From assembly GCA_038058335.1 (NCBI GenBank), contig JBBUBI010000010.1, forward strand, positions 1-12,372: a DNA stretch of 12,372 bases, read 5' to 3'. This DNA comes from JBBTVO01 sp038058335. Its GTDB lineage: Bacteria > Patescibacteriota > Microgenomatia > Levybacterales > UBA12049. Within the stretch, counting starts at the first letter, position 1. Every line of letters begins with the position of its first letter. Under the pieces are notes generated by a model that ran no database searches, was not told the origin of the DNA, and was given only the letters and a program-made list of their open reading frames with translations. The translations under genes and the position numbers were made by a program. Shown in pieces: positions 1 through 6,776 of the stretch.

Positions 1-525
1 AGCTTTACAGCCGAGGGCTAAAAGCCCTCGGATAGTCGCTTTGTTCATTATACAATCACCCGGTTTTACCATAAGCACCACATCTTTCATTCTGGTAAAC
101 ATTAAATTGGCACCTACCAACATTTCATCCAAGAGCTCATCGGAATTAAATCTTGTCTGATCTTCGTAATCAGATATAACTTCCTCGGTTACTCTAAGAA
201 TCTCAGCCTCATTATCAATTATGGCGGGGCTAAAACTAACTACGCGCGGTGGTAAAGGCATATCCATGCGCTGTAAAAATTCATATACTCTCCGTCTGAC
301 ACTCATACGATTTTCGGGCTCCACCAATTCCTGCATATTTCTGCTTCCAATTCCCCAGGAAAAACCGCATTTTACAGACAGGTCTTGCAGCGATGGGAAA
401 AAACCAATATTTTCCTGCTGATATAAAACTTCCTGTAGCATTCGGGGCTGAGCATTGTAGGGATCTTTCTTGCCTAATAAATCTTGCTGAGGTAATCCAA
501 TCCTGCCACCATCTTCCGTTGTCAT
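1..525 (-). CDS. Hypothetical protein, 3' part cut by window edge
   Basis: An uninterrupted minus-strand reading frame of 175 codons starts at the ATG at 525 and is still open at base 1, so the C-terminus is missing. The start is chosen because an extended -10 box (534-542) ends 8 nt before it, the spacing seen across the window. The protein begins MTTEDGGRIGLPQQDLLG. It is soluble, rich in Met, Glu and Asp, with no signal peptide or membrane segment. It has a basic stretch (MSVRRRVYEFLQ) near residues 74-85 and a long acidic, probably helical region around residues 100-135. I do not recognise a family. A perfect palindrome (11-31) lies inside the frame near the edge and is translated as RGLLALG. 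The overlapping frame 281-553 is a shadow of this gene. Confidence 0.7.
   Translation of the reverse strand, partial: MTTEDGGRIGLPQQDLLGKKDPYNAQPRMLQEVLYQQENIGFFPSLQDLSVKCGFSWGIGSRNMQELVEPENRMSVRRRVYEFLQRMDMPLPPRVVSFSPAIIDNEAEILRVTEEVISDYEDQTRFNSDELLDEMLVGANLMFTRMKDVVLMVKPGDCIMNKATIRGLLALGCKA
11..31. repeat. Perfect palindrome, 9-bp arms
   Basis: The arms CCGAGGGCT and AGCCCTCGG are separated by AAA. The element lies in the coding frame of the partial gene. A matching palindrome with one compensated base-pair change occurs at 12330-12350. Confidence 0.75.
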
Positions 526-533
526 AATTTGAG

Positions 534-542
534 ATTATAGCA
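534..542 (-). promoter_or_regulatory. Extended -10 promoter of the partial orphan gene
   Basis: On the minus strand the box reads TGCTATAAT, a perfect extended -10 element. Eight bases separate it from the ATG at 525. With a usual start point 6-8 nt downstream of the -10 box, the mRNA would begin at or just before the ATG. No Shine-Dalgarno sequence is present. Confidence 0.65.
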
Positions 543-594
543 AAAATACACAAAAAATGCGCTAATTTGGTCGGGAAATTAAGATGAGGTTGTT

Positions 595-948
595 TTATTT
601 GAAGTATTTCTCAAGGCCAGCCGAAATTACTATTGCCCCATCTAAAATTAAATTTTCATCTTTTTCGCGCAACATAGGCTGAAAAACCAGAGTATTTGGC
701 CTTGCTTCTTTAAGCGTCTTAGTAACGTCGACTCCCATTTGATACGCAGCGCTCGTAAATTCTCTCATATTGAATGGCTTTTCAGAAGTAATTTTAATTT
801 TCATCGGCGGAGGCTTTTCTCCAGTCTCTCCATGCTCTATGATACCATGCACAGCTATTTTCAACGCTTCCCTTTCACGCTCACCTAAATCCTGAGCTTC
901 TTCCAGCTGTTCCGGATCTTTTTTTCCAAAGTTTTTATTATTCTCCAT
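595..948 (-). CDS. Hypothetical protein, 117 aa
   Basis: A small soluble protein I do not recognise. The first ~40 residues are strongly charged and probably helical (EEAQDLGEREREALKIAV). A likely alpha/beta domain follows, with KIKITSEKPFNMREF near residues 50-64 and a final segment ENLILDGAIVISAGLEKYFK. There is no membrane segment, Cys cluster or known catalytic motif. The start is supported by a TGGTATAGT box ending 9 nt upstream. It lies upstream of, and in the same direction as, the partial gene, which has its own promoter, so the two are probably separate units. Confidence 0.65.
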   Translation of the reverse strand: MENNKNFGKKDPEQLEEAQDLGEREREALKIAVHGIIEHGETGEKPPPMKIKITSEKPFNMREFTSAAYQMGVDVTKTLKEARPNTLVFQPMLREKDENLILDGAIVISAGLEKYFK

Positions 949-957
949 GAATTAGAA

Positions 958-966
958 ACTATACCA
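958..966 (-). promoter_or_regulatory. Extended -10 promoter of the 117-aa orphan
   Basis: The box reads TGGTATAGT on the minus strand, with 9 nt between it and the ATG at 948. No Shine-Dalgarno sequence is present, so a leaderless or 1-3 nt leader transcript is implied. Confidence 0.55.
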
Positions 967-1013
967 AAAATCGAGACTAAAGTCAAACTATAAGATATAG
1001 TACTATGAAAGAA

Positions 1014-1562
1014 TCAAGCATCGTACGGATCAGTTTCGAGAGCTTCATAAATTATCCTAACTGCCTCGCAATTAATTTCTCCTCCCTGCTCTACGTATGA
1101 CTCATGAACCTCAAGATATGAATTTAGCATTTGTTCTTTCGGAGCATCTAGCTGATGACCACTTCGCGCTGATTTATTAACTAATGAAAATCTATTAACT
1201 GTAGGAAATGTTATCACCGCATTCGCAGCGACATCAAGATCATCATAGCTTAGAATTGCGAAAACAATTTCGCACATGTTTACTTCATAATTATCTTCGC
1301 CCAAGCTTACTAACTCAGGAGGTATTACTTCTTCTAATTTTGAGAGAGTACGTTTTTCCGGACTATCCACATCCGGTCTTCTCTGACCTGTTCTAACCAT
1401 CTCATCCTGCCTTACTGCCAATGCCAAGGCCAAATCGAAAAATGCCCAAAGAGGCGCAGGAGTATTCCTGTTTCCGAAGTCACCGACTTCTGACATCGCA
1501 AATAAAACGGCTCTCCTTCTCTCCTCTCTCTTAGATCTTCCTAACTTTTCCTGCTTTGACAT
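1014..1562 (-). CDS. Hypothetical protein, 182 aa
   Basis: A soluble protein with a strongly basic N-terminus (SKQEKLGRSKREERRRAV, residues 2-19), followed by a hydrophobic helix-forming stretch (LWAFFDLALALAV, about residues 38-50). The rest is mainly acidic, with two Cys residues far apart and an acidic end (YEALETDPYDA). The basic start could contact nucleic acid, but that is only inference. I recognise no family. The ATG is fixed by a perfect TGCTATAAT box 6 nt upstream, the tightest spacing in the window. The frame 1541-1732 across its start is a shadow. Confidence 0.65.
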   Translation of the reverse strand: MSKQEKLGRSKREERRRAVLFAMSEVGDFGNRNTPAPLWAFFDLALALAVRQDEMVRTGQRRPDVDSPEKRTLSKLEEVIPPELVSLGEDNYEVNMCEIVFAILSYDDLDVAANAVITFPTVNRFSLVNKSARSGHQLDAPKEQMLNSYLEVHESYVEQGGEINCEAVRIIYEALETDPYDA

Positions 1563-1568
1563 TGCAAG

Positions 1569-1577
1569 ATTATAGCA
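1569..1577 (-). promoter_or_regulatory. Extended -10 promoter of the 182-aa orphan
   Basis: The minus strand reads TGCTATAAT followed by six bases (CTTGCA) and then ATG. A normal transcription start falls on or next to the A of the start codon, so this is one of the best leaderless candidates. Confidence 0.7.
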
Positions 1578-1628
1578 AAGAAAGACAATTCACGAAAGAA
1601 GCATTTAGTCCGTGCTGTTAACCAAAAC

Positions 1629-2048
1629 CTACAAGTAGCCAAGCACTGCTCCCATCGCAAGAATAGAAACGAGTTGATAACCAGTATCAATTCCGAAAAG
1701 CTTGAAATTCTTGTCTCCAAAAATTGTTCCATTCAACTGCACCGGCATCATAAATCCGAGCCACGACCAAAATGCTGTCATAAGTCCGGTCATGAGCATT
1801 GCATTGTGGAAATAATTCTCAGACATCACGATTACGTGCGCTAGCACATACGCCGTGATAAGAGATACTACAAATGAAACCCCGTAAAACTTCCCCATTT
1901 CTTTCTGGGATTTCTTAAGACTCTCGGGAGTAAAACCTTTTTCCTTCATCCAAGGTTTTCCCAAAACTATCGGATGGTACCAAATAAAACCGAGCGCCAT
2001 CGAGACGATACCTGCAATAACAATCGCCAGATAATTTACTTCAATCAT
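1629..2048 (-). CDS. DUF1761 family membrane protein
   Basis: A 139-residue integral membrane protein with four predicted segments (about residues 5-24, 55-76, 82-103 and 121-139). After the first segment it carries the signature GFIWYHPIVLGKPWM (20-34), with the aromatic-Pro and Gly-Lys-x-Trp-Met pattern I associate with DUF1761 proteins. A polar loop (KEKGFTPESLKKSQKEMGKF) follows. The family's biochemical role is not established as far as I know. The gene is divergent from the bisphosphatase at 2197. Unlike most genes here it has a perfect Shine-Dalgarno sequence and a leader of roughly 50-60 nt containing a hairpin, so its expression may be controlled at translation. Confidence 0.8.
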   Translation of the reverse strand: MIEVNYLAIVIAGIVSMALGFIWYHPIVLGKPWMKEKGFTPESLKKSQKEMGKFYGVSFVVSLITAYVLAHVIVMSENYFHNAMLMTGLMTAFWSWLGFMMPVQLNGTIFGDKNFKLFGIDTGYQLVSILAMGAVLGYL

Positions 2049-2053
2049 TTAAT

Positions 2054-2063
2054 TCACCTCCCC
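2054..2063 (-). promoter_or_regulatory. Strong Shine-Dalgarno site of the DUF1761 gene
   Basis: The minus strand reads GGGGAGGTGA, with the GGAGG core 8 nt before the ATG at 2048. It is one of only two clear ribosome binding sites in the window. The other precedes the cupredoxin, and both are followed by a TGAAWTAA-ATG arrangement. Confidence 0.8.
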
Positions 2064-2066
2064 TCA

Positions 2067-2095
2067 GCCCTCCGTAGCTTTACGCAAAGGCGGGC
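2067..2095. repeat. Imperfect palindrome in the DUF1761 leader
   Basis: On the minus strand the outer arms are GCCCGCC and GGAGGGC, paired with one mismatch around a loop of about 15 nt. The inner part can form a small AAAG/CTTT stem. The 3' arm contains a second GGAGG, so the hairpin both sits just before the real Shine-Dalgarno site and hides a competing one. It could be a translational control element, or a copy of a dispersed palindromic repeat. Confidence 0.5.
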
Positions 2096-2108
2096 AACTT
2101 GCCTCTTA

Positions 2109-2137
2109 AATGTATAAATTGCAAGCCAAAAAGTCAA
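2109..2137 (-). promoter_or_regulatory. Possible promoter of the DUF1761 gene
   Basis: A good -35 box TTGACT (2132-2137) is followed after 17 bp by a weak -10 box TACATT (2109-2114). An alternative -10, TATACA (2111-2116), gives a 15-bp spacer. Either gives a leader of roughly 50-60 nt holding the hairpin and the Shine-Dalgarno site. Confidence 0.4.
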
Positions 2138-2158
2138 TATTATTAAAAATTTTTCTTT

Positions 2159-2187
2159 TTGATTTTTTGAAAAACACCTGTTATAAT
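2159..2187 (+). promoter_or_regulatory. Promoter of the fructose-bisphosphatase gene
   Basis: A -35-like TTGATT (2159-2164), a 17-bp spacer ending in TGT and a perfect TATAAT (2182-2187) form a full sigma-70-type promoter with extended -10. Nine bases separate it from the ATG at 2197, and no Shine-Dalgarno sequence fits between, so the mRNA is nearly leaderless. Confidence 0.7.
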
Positions 2188-2196
2188 CCATAAATT

Positions 2197-3330
2197 ATGT
2201 CAGCTGAGAATCAAGATGGCTCACGAGGAGACCATAGTACCCGCTTAGTAAGAGCACCATTAAACCCGGAATTTGATCTATTCCCAGATAAAGATCTTGT
2301 CATTTCTCACACGGTAAAAACAGTTAATCTTGCAGCTGTCGCTGCTCATATAGAGATACAAGATTTAACTGGAGGTATACCTGAGGCAATTGATCTTCCG
2401 GAAGAAGAAAAAAAACGCAGAGAAAAAATAATTGATAAAAGCGCTTTCAGGGGCTTCATGCTTGCTGTAGGAAAAACTCCTTATCGAGATGATTATGAAG
2501 CTGGTGAGGGAGAAAACGAAGCAGACCCCGATAAGCTTGGTGAAGCAATGCCCTTCCCAGTAGGAATACATGGGAGCGGATTGCATATAGTCAGTAAAGT
2601 TACGGATATGGTAGAAAATACCAGAAGAGCAACGCATAATAGACCTGATGCAGTATCTGTAGTCGGAGCCACAACGCATCATGGGCTAATGGAAATTCCT
2701 ATGGTAGGCGGAACTGGAAAAAGAGTAACTTATTTCAGAAAACTGTTTGCACCAGAAATGTTTAAGGATGTTCTATCTTTAGACAAAAGCACAAGGGAGA
2801 ATATTGAAACAATTATAAAGGTTGGACAAGCTCGTGCCGAGAATATTCACTTAGTTGTAATGGATAGGAAATGCAATGATCAAATCATTCAGGAGGCACA
2901 AGATCTAGGAGTAGTAAATATCGAACGAATCGAGAGCGGTGACCTTCTGTGGGGATTAAGAGCAATGATGTCTGATCCAGAAAATCCGATCGTTATGATG
3001 GGGCGCGGAGGTGCACCGGAAGGCGCAATCACAATGATTGCAGCGCGAGCTCTTGGCGCCACAGGACAGGTACGAGCCATTGAAGACAAAGCGGATGTAG
3101 TTATGATAGACAAAACTCCGATTTGGACTCCCGAACAATTTGTTCCGGGAGCACCGGATCAGTCTATGGTTATATTTTCTGCAATCACTCCCAATACTCA
3201 TTTCGGTCTTGACGCAGTTGAGCCTGTAGGAGATAGACCTAATTTATATTTGGTAGAAAATGTTGTGATCGATTCTTCAGGTCTCCATATAATCAGAAAG
3301 ACCCCAACAGAGTATCCTCTCGCCGCTTAA
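2197..3330 (+). CDS. glpX: Class II fructose-1,6-bisphosphatase (GlpX family)
   Basis: Members of this family hydrolyse fructose 1,6-bisphosphate to fructose 6-phosphate and phosphate in gluconeogenesis, using divalent metal. The 377-residue protein aligns by eye with E. coli GlpX. VVMDRKCNDQIIQEAQDLGV (221-240) matches the nucleotide-fold-like strand-helix, GRGGAPEGAITMIAARALG (269-287) the signature motif, and SMVIFSAITPNTHFGLDAV (323-341) the C-terminal motif. The metal ligands I recall from E. coli (D33, E57, D85, E88, E213) correspond to D80, E104, D137, E140 and E275. It is longer than E. coli GlpX, mainly from an N-terminal extension of about 40-45 residues. It lacks the usual RGDKNTADGAA stretch around the first ligand, and the E. 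coli D61 position appears to be Glu108. The family call is firm; the exact substrate is less so, since some homologues also use sedoheptulose bisphosphate or inositol phosphates. Confidence 0.85.
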   Translation: MSAENQDGSRGDHSTRLVRAPLNPEFDLFPDKDLVISHTVKTVNLAAVAAHIEIQDLTGGIPEAIDLPEEEKKRREKIIDKSAFRGFMLAVGKTPYRDDYEAGEGENEADPDKLGEAMPFPVGIHGSGLHIVSKVTDMVENTRRATHNRPDAVSVVGATTHHGLMEIPMVGGTGKRVTYFRKLFAPEMFKDVLSLDKSTRENIETIIKVGQARAENIHLVVMDRKCNDQIIQEAQDLGVVNIERIESGDLLWGLRAMMSDPENPIVMMGRGGAPEGAITMIAARALGATGQVRAIEDKADVVMIDKTPIWTPEQFVPGAPDQSMVIFSAITPNTHFGLDAVEPVGDRPNLYLVENVVIDSSGLHIIRKTPTEYPLAA

Positions 3331-3370
3331 GTCCTTTCTTAGACTGATTTAAAAGGCTATCGTTCGAATC

Positions 3371-4480
3371 CTAGAGATTTTCTTTGAAAAATTCTACAGT
3401 ATCTGTCATCGCCTGATTAAACGCCGAGCCAGAAATATTATGTCCTCCACTTGAATATTCATTTAATTCGTGAACAATCTCTGTCTTATTTAGTATTTCG
3501 TTAAAGTTACGACTATATCTTATATCTACTACATCGTCATCGACCGCGTGATTCAGTTGAATCGCACCTTTTATATCGCTTAAGTAATTCGTCATCGGAA
3601 CTTGTTTCCAAAAATCAGAATCCGAATCAAACTGTCCGTATTTTTCAAAAAGCTCATTTCTCTTTCTTCTGACTTCTGAATCCTGAGAAGGAGGGCGATA
3701 TGAATTGTCTTCGATACTAAACTGCGAAAAATCTTCATACGTATAGACTGCGCCTGACCAGATGGATATTGCAGGAATATCAGGCTTTGAAGCGAGCGCT
3801 CGGGAAACTACATTCCCTGCCATGCTATGCCCCCAAAGTCCGATCTTGTCAGGATTTACAAAATCTGAATCTTGCAATGTGGCATGCGCATTAAGTGTAT
3901 CGATAATATAATCAGATGAATAATATGCTCCTCCCGGCTCCCCTTGTGAATCGGCGTGTCCGCGAAGATCTATTTTGAAAACCACAAATCCGTTCTTCGC
4001 AAGATAATCCACGTATGCTGAATAATTCCCCAAAGTCTGGTAATTTTCTGGCGGAATATATCCGTGAACGAAAACAACTGCGGGAAAACCTTCAATCGGC
4101 TGCGTGCCAGTCGGGATCGTCAGTTGACCGTCAATTCTCAAACCATCCGAATCATAACTTGTCATATATGATGTGTAGTTTGCGTTTTGAGAAACCTTCT
4201 CAAACTCTTCCAGCTCGCTTTTGTAATCCCTGCTTCTAAGATATGGGATTGTTAATTCCTGAAAAGGAAATGGTGCTGGAGATATATTATTTTTCTTTTC
4301 AGACTCAGGAGTTGAGGAAAGAAGTATTTTACTTTCAGTTCTAGTTGAAAAAGCATATATACCGGCACCGAGAACAAGAATTGTAATTAGAAGAAAAATC
4401 GAGATTAGAATTTTATTTTTTCTTGGAGATTTTTGCTCTGGTGTGTTTTCCAAAAATACATTTTCTCTATTTTCTTCCAT
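3371..4480 (-). CDS. Membrane-anchored alpha/beta hydrolase
   Basis: A 369-residue protein with a short acidic cytoplasmic tail, one membrane segment (about residues 23-44), a polar linker and an extracytoplasmic alpha/beta-hydrolase domain. All catalytic landmarks are visible: the oxyanion motif VVFVHGY (135-141), nucleophile Ser219 in GHSMAG, an Asp in AVDDDVV (314-316) and His347 in SGGHN. The KIDLRGHADSQG segment and overall form resemble dienelactone-hydrolase or acylaminoacyl-peptidase (S9-type) relatives; likely substrates are esters or short peptides, but this is not determinable here. I chose the ATG at 4480 over the upstream ATG at 4486, because the -10 box (4489-4497) ends only 2 nt before the upstream ATG, which would then lie ahead of the transcription start. 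It is divergent from the VIT-like gene and convergent with the bisphosphatase. Confidence 0.85.
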   Translation of the reverse strand: MEENRENVFLENTPEQKSPRKNKILISIFLLITILVLGAGIYAFSTRTESKILLSSTPESEKKNNISPAPFPFQELTIPYLRSRDYKSELEEFEKVSQNANYTSYMTSYDSDGLRIDGQLTIPTGTQPIEGFPAVVFVHGYIPPENYQTLGNYSAYVDYLAKNGFVVFKIDLRGHADSQGEPGGAYYSSDYIIDTLNAHATLQDSDFVNPDKIGLWGHSMAGNVVSRALASKPDIPAISIWSGAVYTYEDFSQFSIEDNSYRPPSQDSEVRRKRNELFEKYGQFDSDSDFWKQVPMTNYLSDIKGAIQLNHAVDDDVVDIRYSRNFNEILNKTEIVHELNEYSSGGHNISGSAFNQAMTDTVEFFKENL

Positions 4481-4488
4481 GAACATTA

Positions 4489-4497
4489 ATTATACCA
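4489..4497 (-). promoter_or_regulatory. Extended -10 promoter of the alpha/beta hydrolase
   Basis: The box reads TGGTATAAT on the minus strand. It lies 8 nt before the ATG at 4480 and only 2 nt before the ATG at 4486, which argues for the downstream start. It is back to back with the plus-strand promoter at 4514-4522. Confidence 0.65.
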
Positions 4498-4513
4498 AAG
4501 ACCGTGCTTACGG

Positions 4514-4522
4514 TGTTATAAT
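4514..4522 (+). promoter_or_regulatory. Extended -10 promoter of the VIT-like gene
   Basis: TGTTATAAT is followed by six bases and then the ATG at 4529, giving a leaderless mRNA. The two divergent -10 boxes are 16 bp apart, so RNA polymerase could probably not occupy both at once. Confidence 0.7.
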
Positions 4523-4528
4523 ATTTGA

Positions 4529-5023
4529 ATGAAGATAAATATTCATGAAGATTATTTGCGCTCTTTAATGTTTGGTCTTCAGGACGGACTTGTTTCAACA
4601 ACCGGTGTAGTCGTCGGGATAAGTATCGGTGTTTCTGATAAATCAATTCTCATTCTAGCAGCTCTTGTCGCAGTCACTGTTGAAGCAACTTCAATGGCAG
4701 CCGGGCAATACTCATCAGAAAAAGCAGTTCATCAAATGGACAAAACAGGAAAGCATACAGACAGCCTTCTAATAGGGGCACTTGTAATGTTTTTTAGTTA
4801 CTACATCGGCGGACTATTCTCTGTAATCCCTACAATTTTATTTAATCAACCGGCTGCAAGATATATCGCAATTGCTTCTTCATTTACGGGACTTCTCACC
4901 GTCGGCTACATAAAAGGCCATATTGTGGATCATAAACCTCTAAGATCTGCAATTGAACTTCTCTTAATCGGCGGAATGGCTACATTAATCGGTGTCGCAG
5001 TTGGTATGCTTCTCAAGGTTTAA
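4529..5023 (+). CDS. Short VIT1/CCC1-family transporter-like protein
   Basis: A 164-residue polytopic membrane protein with about five segments (residues 14-33, 38-58, 79-101, 109-127 and 139-161). The N-terminal signature FGLQDGLVSTTGVVVGI (15-31) and the second-helix motif VEATSMAAGQY (51-61) are typical of vacuolar iron transporter/CCC1 proteins, which move Fe2+ or Mn2+ across membranes. The intramembrane residues D19, E52 and M56 sit where the family has its translocation residues. Members are usually well over 200 residues and carry a cytosolic, Glu-rich metal-binding helical domain between helices 2 and 3. Here that link is only about 20 residues (SSEKAVHQMDKTGKHTDS), so the domain is missing. 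Its stop overlaps the convergent L,D-transpeptidase stop by 4 bases. Confidence 0.8.
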   Translation: MKINIHEDYLRSLMFGLQDGLVSTTGVVVGISIGVSDKSILILAALVAVTVEATSMAAGQYSSEKAVHQMDKTGKHTDSLLIGALVMFFSYYIGGLFSVIPTILFNQPAARYIAIASSFTGLLTVGYIKGHIVDHKPLRSAIELLLIGGMATLIGVAVGMLLKV

Positions 5024-5733
5024 TTATCTTCAATATAATACCTAACTTTGTCTTCAGGATTTATCAATTTATAAAGATATGTAATGTCTTCGTCATTATG
5101 TCTTATGCATCCGGAACTTCCGGGATTATCTACTGACAATCTTGAAGAGTCTCCATTTATTCCATGAAGCCCGAAAGATCCGGGCAGCTCCCAATTACAT
5201 TGGCCGCCTCGCTGCGAAGCGGGTCCGCCATTACACTCTTCATATGGAACAGGTCCGAACGGATACTCCTCGCTCACAGGTACATCAAGCTTGAGAAAAT
5301 ATGGCGCGGTCTCAGGATACTGACTTGCATCAAATTTATCGTCTATAATCCAATACTTTCTTCCAAGAAGCTGAGGCAATGGCGTCGGTCTTTCTCCCGG
5401 AATACCAACTTTTACATTAAACATTTTGACGACCCCGCTTCTTTCCTGATCGCCTGGCTCACCCAAAAATAACTTTTCAATATTTGACTTTCTGTGCAGC
5501 AAAAGCCAGTATTCTTTTTTTTCTGAAGTCTCAGATCCAGAGCCGGGAATTATTCTTTTTTTCATTTGAACAAGCTGAAAAAGCGAAATAAAAGTGACAA
5601 GCAGAATTAAGACTCCTACGAGAAACATTTCTTTATCCGTGGTAAAATAAGAGACTATGTTTTTGAAACGCAAGAAGATTTTGCTCCCGGCACTATTATT
5701 TTTTTCCACAATCTTTTTTTCTGCTTTTTTCAT
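5020..5733 (-). CDS. L,D-transpeptidase (YkuD domain), membrane anchored
   Basis: YkuD-fold enzymes form 3-3 cross-links in peptidoglycan, or attach proteins to it, through a catalytic Cys. With the start at 5733 the protein has 237 residues: a Lys-rich N-terminus, one membrane segment (about 37-55), and a catalytic domain outside. The active-site pattern is FGLHG (His190) followed by PGSSGCIRH, with Cys209 and Arg211; the common SHGC is SSGC here. Two further Cys residues (167, 179) could form a disulfide. The start is uncertain. Position 5733 makes the gene overlap the divergent C39 gene by 77 bases, while the ATG at 5628 gives 202 residues without overlap but removes the positive N-terminus that would orient the anchor. 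No clear promoter or Shine-Dalgarno site favours either. Confidence 0.85.
   Translation of the reverse strand: MKKAEKKIVEKNNSAGSKIFLRFKNIVSYFTTDKEMFLVGVLILLVTFISLFQLVQMKKRIIPGSGSETSEKKEYWLLLHRKSNIEKLFLGEPGDQERSGVVKMFNVKVGIPGERPTPLPQLLGRKYWIIDDKFDASQYPETAPYFLKLDVPVSEEYPFGPVPYEECNGGPASQRGGQCNWELPGSFGLHGINGDSSRLSVDNPGSSGCIRHNDEDITYLYKLINPEDKVRYYIEDN
5640..5648 (+). promoter_or_regulatory. Extended -10 promoter of the C39-TPR gene
   Basis: TGGTAAAAT is followed by 8 nt and the ATG at 5657. If the L,D-transpeptidase starts at 5733, this promoter lies inside its coding sequence. Confidence 0.55.
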
Positions 5734-6760
5734 ATTTCAAAATTCGTCAATTGATAAAAATGATCTTATCACATCTCTTGGTAAAATTTCCAAGCCAACT
5801 CCAACGGAAACTCCGCTCACTGCCCCTCCTGCGAACAAAACTCTTGCGAATACTTATCATATTTTCCAAAGATTCAATAATTGCGGACCTGCATCACTTT
5901 CTATGGCGCTTTCTTATTACGGAATGAATGAGACGCAGGAAGAAATCGGAGATGCTCTTCGGCCGTATCAAGTCGCGTCCGGGGACAACGACGATAAATC
6001 AGTAACGCTTAAAGAACTCGCCGAGAAATCAAAAGAATACGATCTCATTCCCTACCATCGTCCGATGGGAAATATCGAAATGATCAAATATTTTATAACT
6101 TATGACATACCGATTATCGCACGCACCTGGACTAAATCAAATGAAGATATCGGACATTACCGAGTAGTTAAAGGGTATGATGATAGCTTAGAAATTTTGA
6201 TCCAGGACGACTCTCTTCAGGGGAAAAATTTGGAATATTCTTATGAAGATTTTAATATTTTGTGGAAGAAGTTTAACTATGAATTCTTGGTTTTGGTGCC
6301 AAAAGACAAAATTGAAATTGCAGAAAAAATCCTAGGCGAAAATGCAGATGAAATGATAGCTTGGAAAAGTGCGGTAAATTTTTCGGAAAATAAACTTAAA
6401 CAAGATCCGGATGATATTTATTCAGGATTTAATCTTTCTGTTGCTCTGAAAAATATTGGGCAATATAAAAAATCTGTTGAAGAATTTGAAAAAGTGGAAA
6501 GCCTTCTTCCCTTCCGAACTCTCTGGTATCAGATAGATCCGATCGAGGCATATTTTGAAATTGGAAATTATGAAAGGGTTTTTGAGATTACAGATAAAAT
6601 TTTGAATAATCAAAATCGCGCTTTTTCAGAACTATACATGTTAAGAGGAAAATCTTATCAAAAGCTTGGAAATTTAGAATCGGCGCGATCAGAATACGAA
6701 AAAGCAGTTTTATATAACCAGAGCCTTAAAGAAGCTCAGGAAACTCTCAATTCAATCTAA
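5657..6760 (+). CDS. C39-like cysteine peptidase with C-terminal TPR repeats
   Basis: A 367-residue protein with a basic N-terminus and a hydrophobic signal anchor (about residues 8-27), a Thr/Pro-rich linker (47-60), a papain-fold C39_2-type domain (about 64-215) and a TPR region (about 225-367). Catalytic residues are visible: Cys76 in NNCGPASLSMAL, His167 in IGHYRVVKGYDD and Asp184 or Asp185 in LIQDDSLQG. TPR-like helices include GFNLSVALKNIGQYKKSVEE (257-276) and SELYMLRGKSYQKLGNLESA (324-343). The anchor would place both domains outside the membrane. C39 domains outside ABC transporters often process or bind peptides, and TPRs usually scaffold partners. It is divergent from the L,D-transpeptidase, so a joint role at the envelope is plausible but inferred. 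Confidence 0.85.
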   Translation: MFLKRKKILLPALLFFSTIFFSAFFIFQNSSIDKNDLITSLGKISKPTPTETPLTAPPANKTLANTYHIFQRFNNCGPASLSMALSYYGMNETQEEIGDALRPYQVASGDNDDKSVTLKELAEKSKEYDLIPYHRPMGNIEMIKYFITYDIPIIARTWTKSNEDIGHYRVVKGYDDSLEILIQDDSLQGKNLEYSYEDFNILWKKFNYEFLVLVPKDKIEIAEKILGENADEMIAWKSAVNFSENKLKQDPDDIYSGFNLSVALKNIGQYKKSVEEFEKVESLLPFRTLWYQIDPIEAYFEIGNYERVFEITDKILNNQNRAFSELYMLRGKSYQKLGNLESARSEYEKAVLYNQSLKEAQETLNSI

Positions 6761-6776
6761 ATTCTCGAGTTTGCTT

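Noticed and set aside
281..553. 90-codon minus-strand frame beginning MCIFAIISNYDNG
   Set aside because: It overlaps, in another frame, the longer open frame starting at 525, which has a well-placed extended -10 box; its composition looks like a shadow.
2365..3201. Minus-strand frames of 74-105 codons across the bisphosphatase gene
   Set aside because: They lie entirely antisense to a conserved enzyme, lack plausible starts or promoters, and look like shadows.
3351..3376. GTTCGAATCC string, like the T-loop of a tRNA
   Set aside because: The flanking 5-bp arms do not pair, and no acceptor stem, D arm or anticodon arm can be formed around it.
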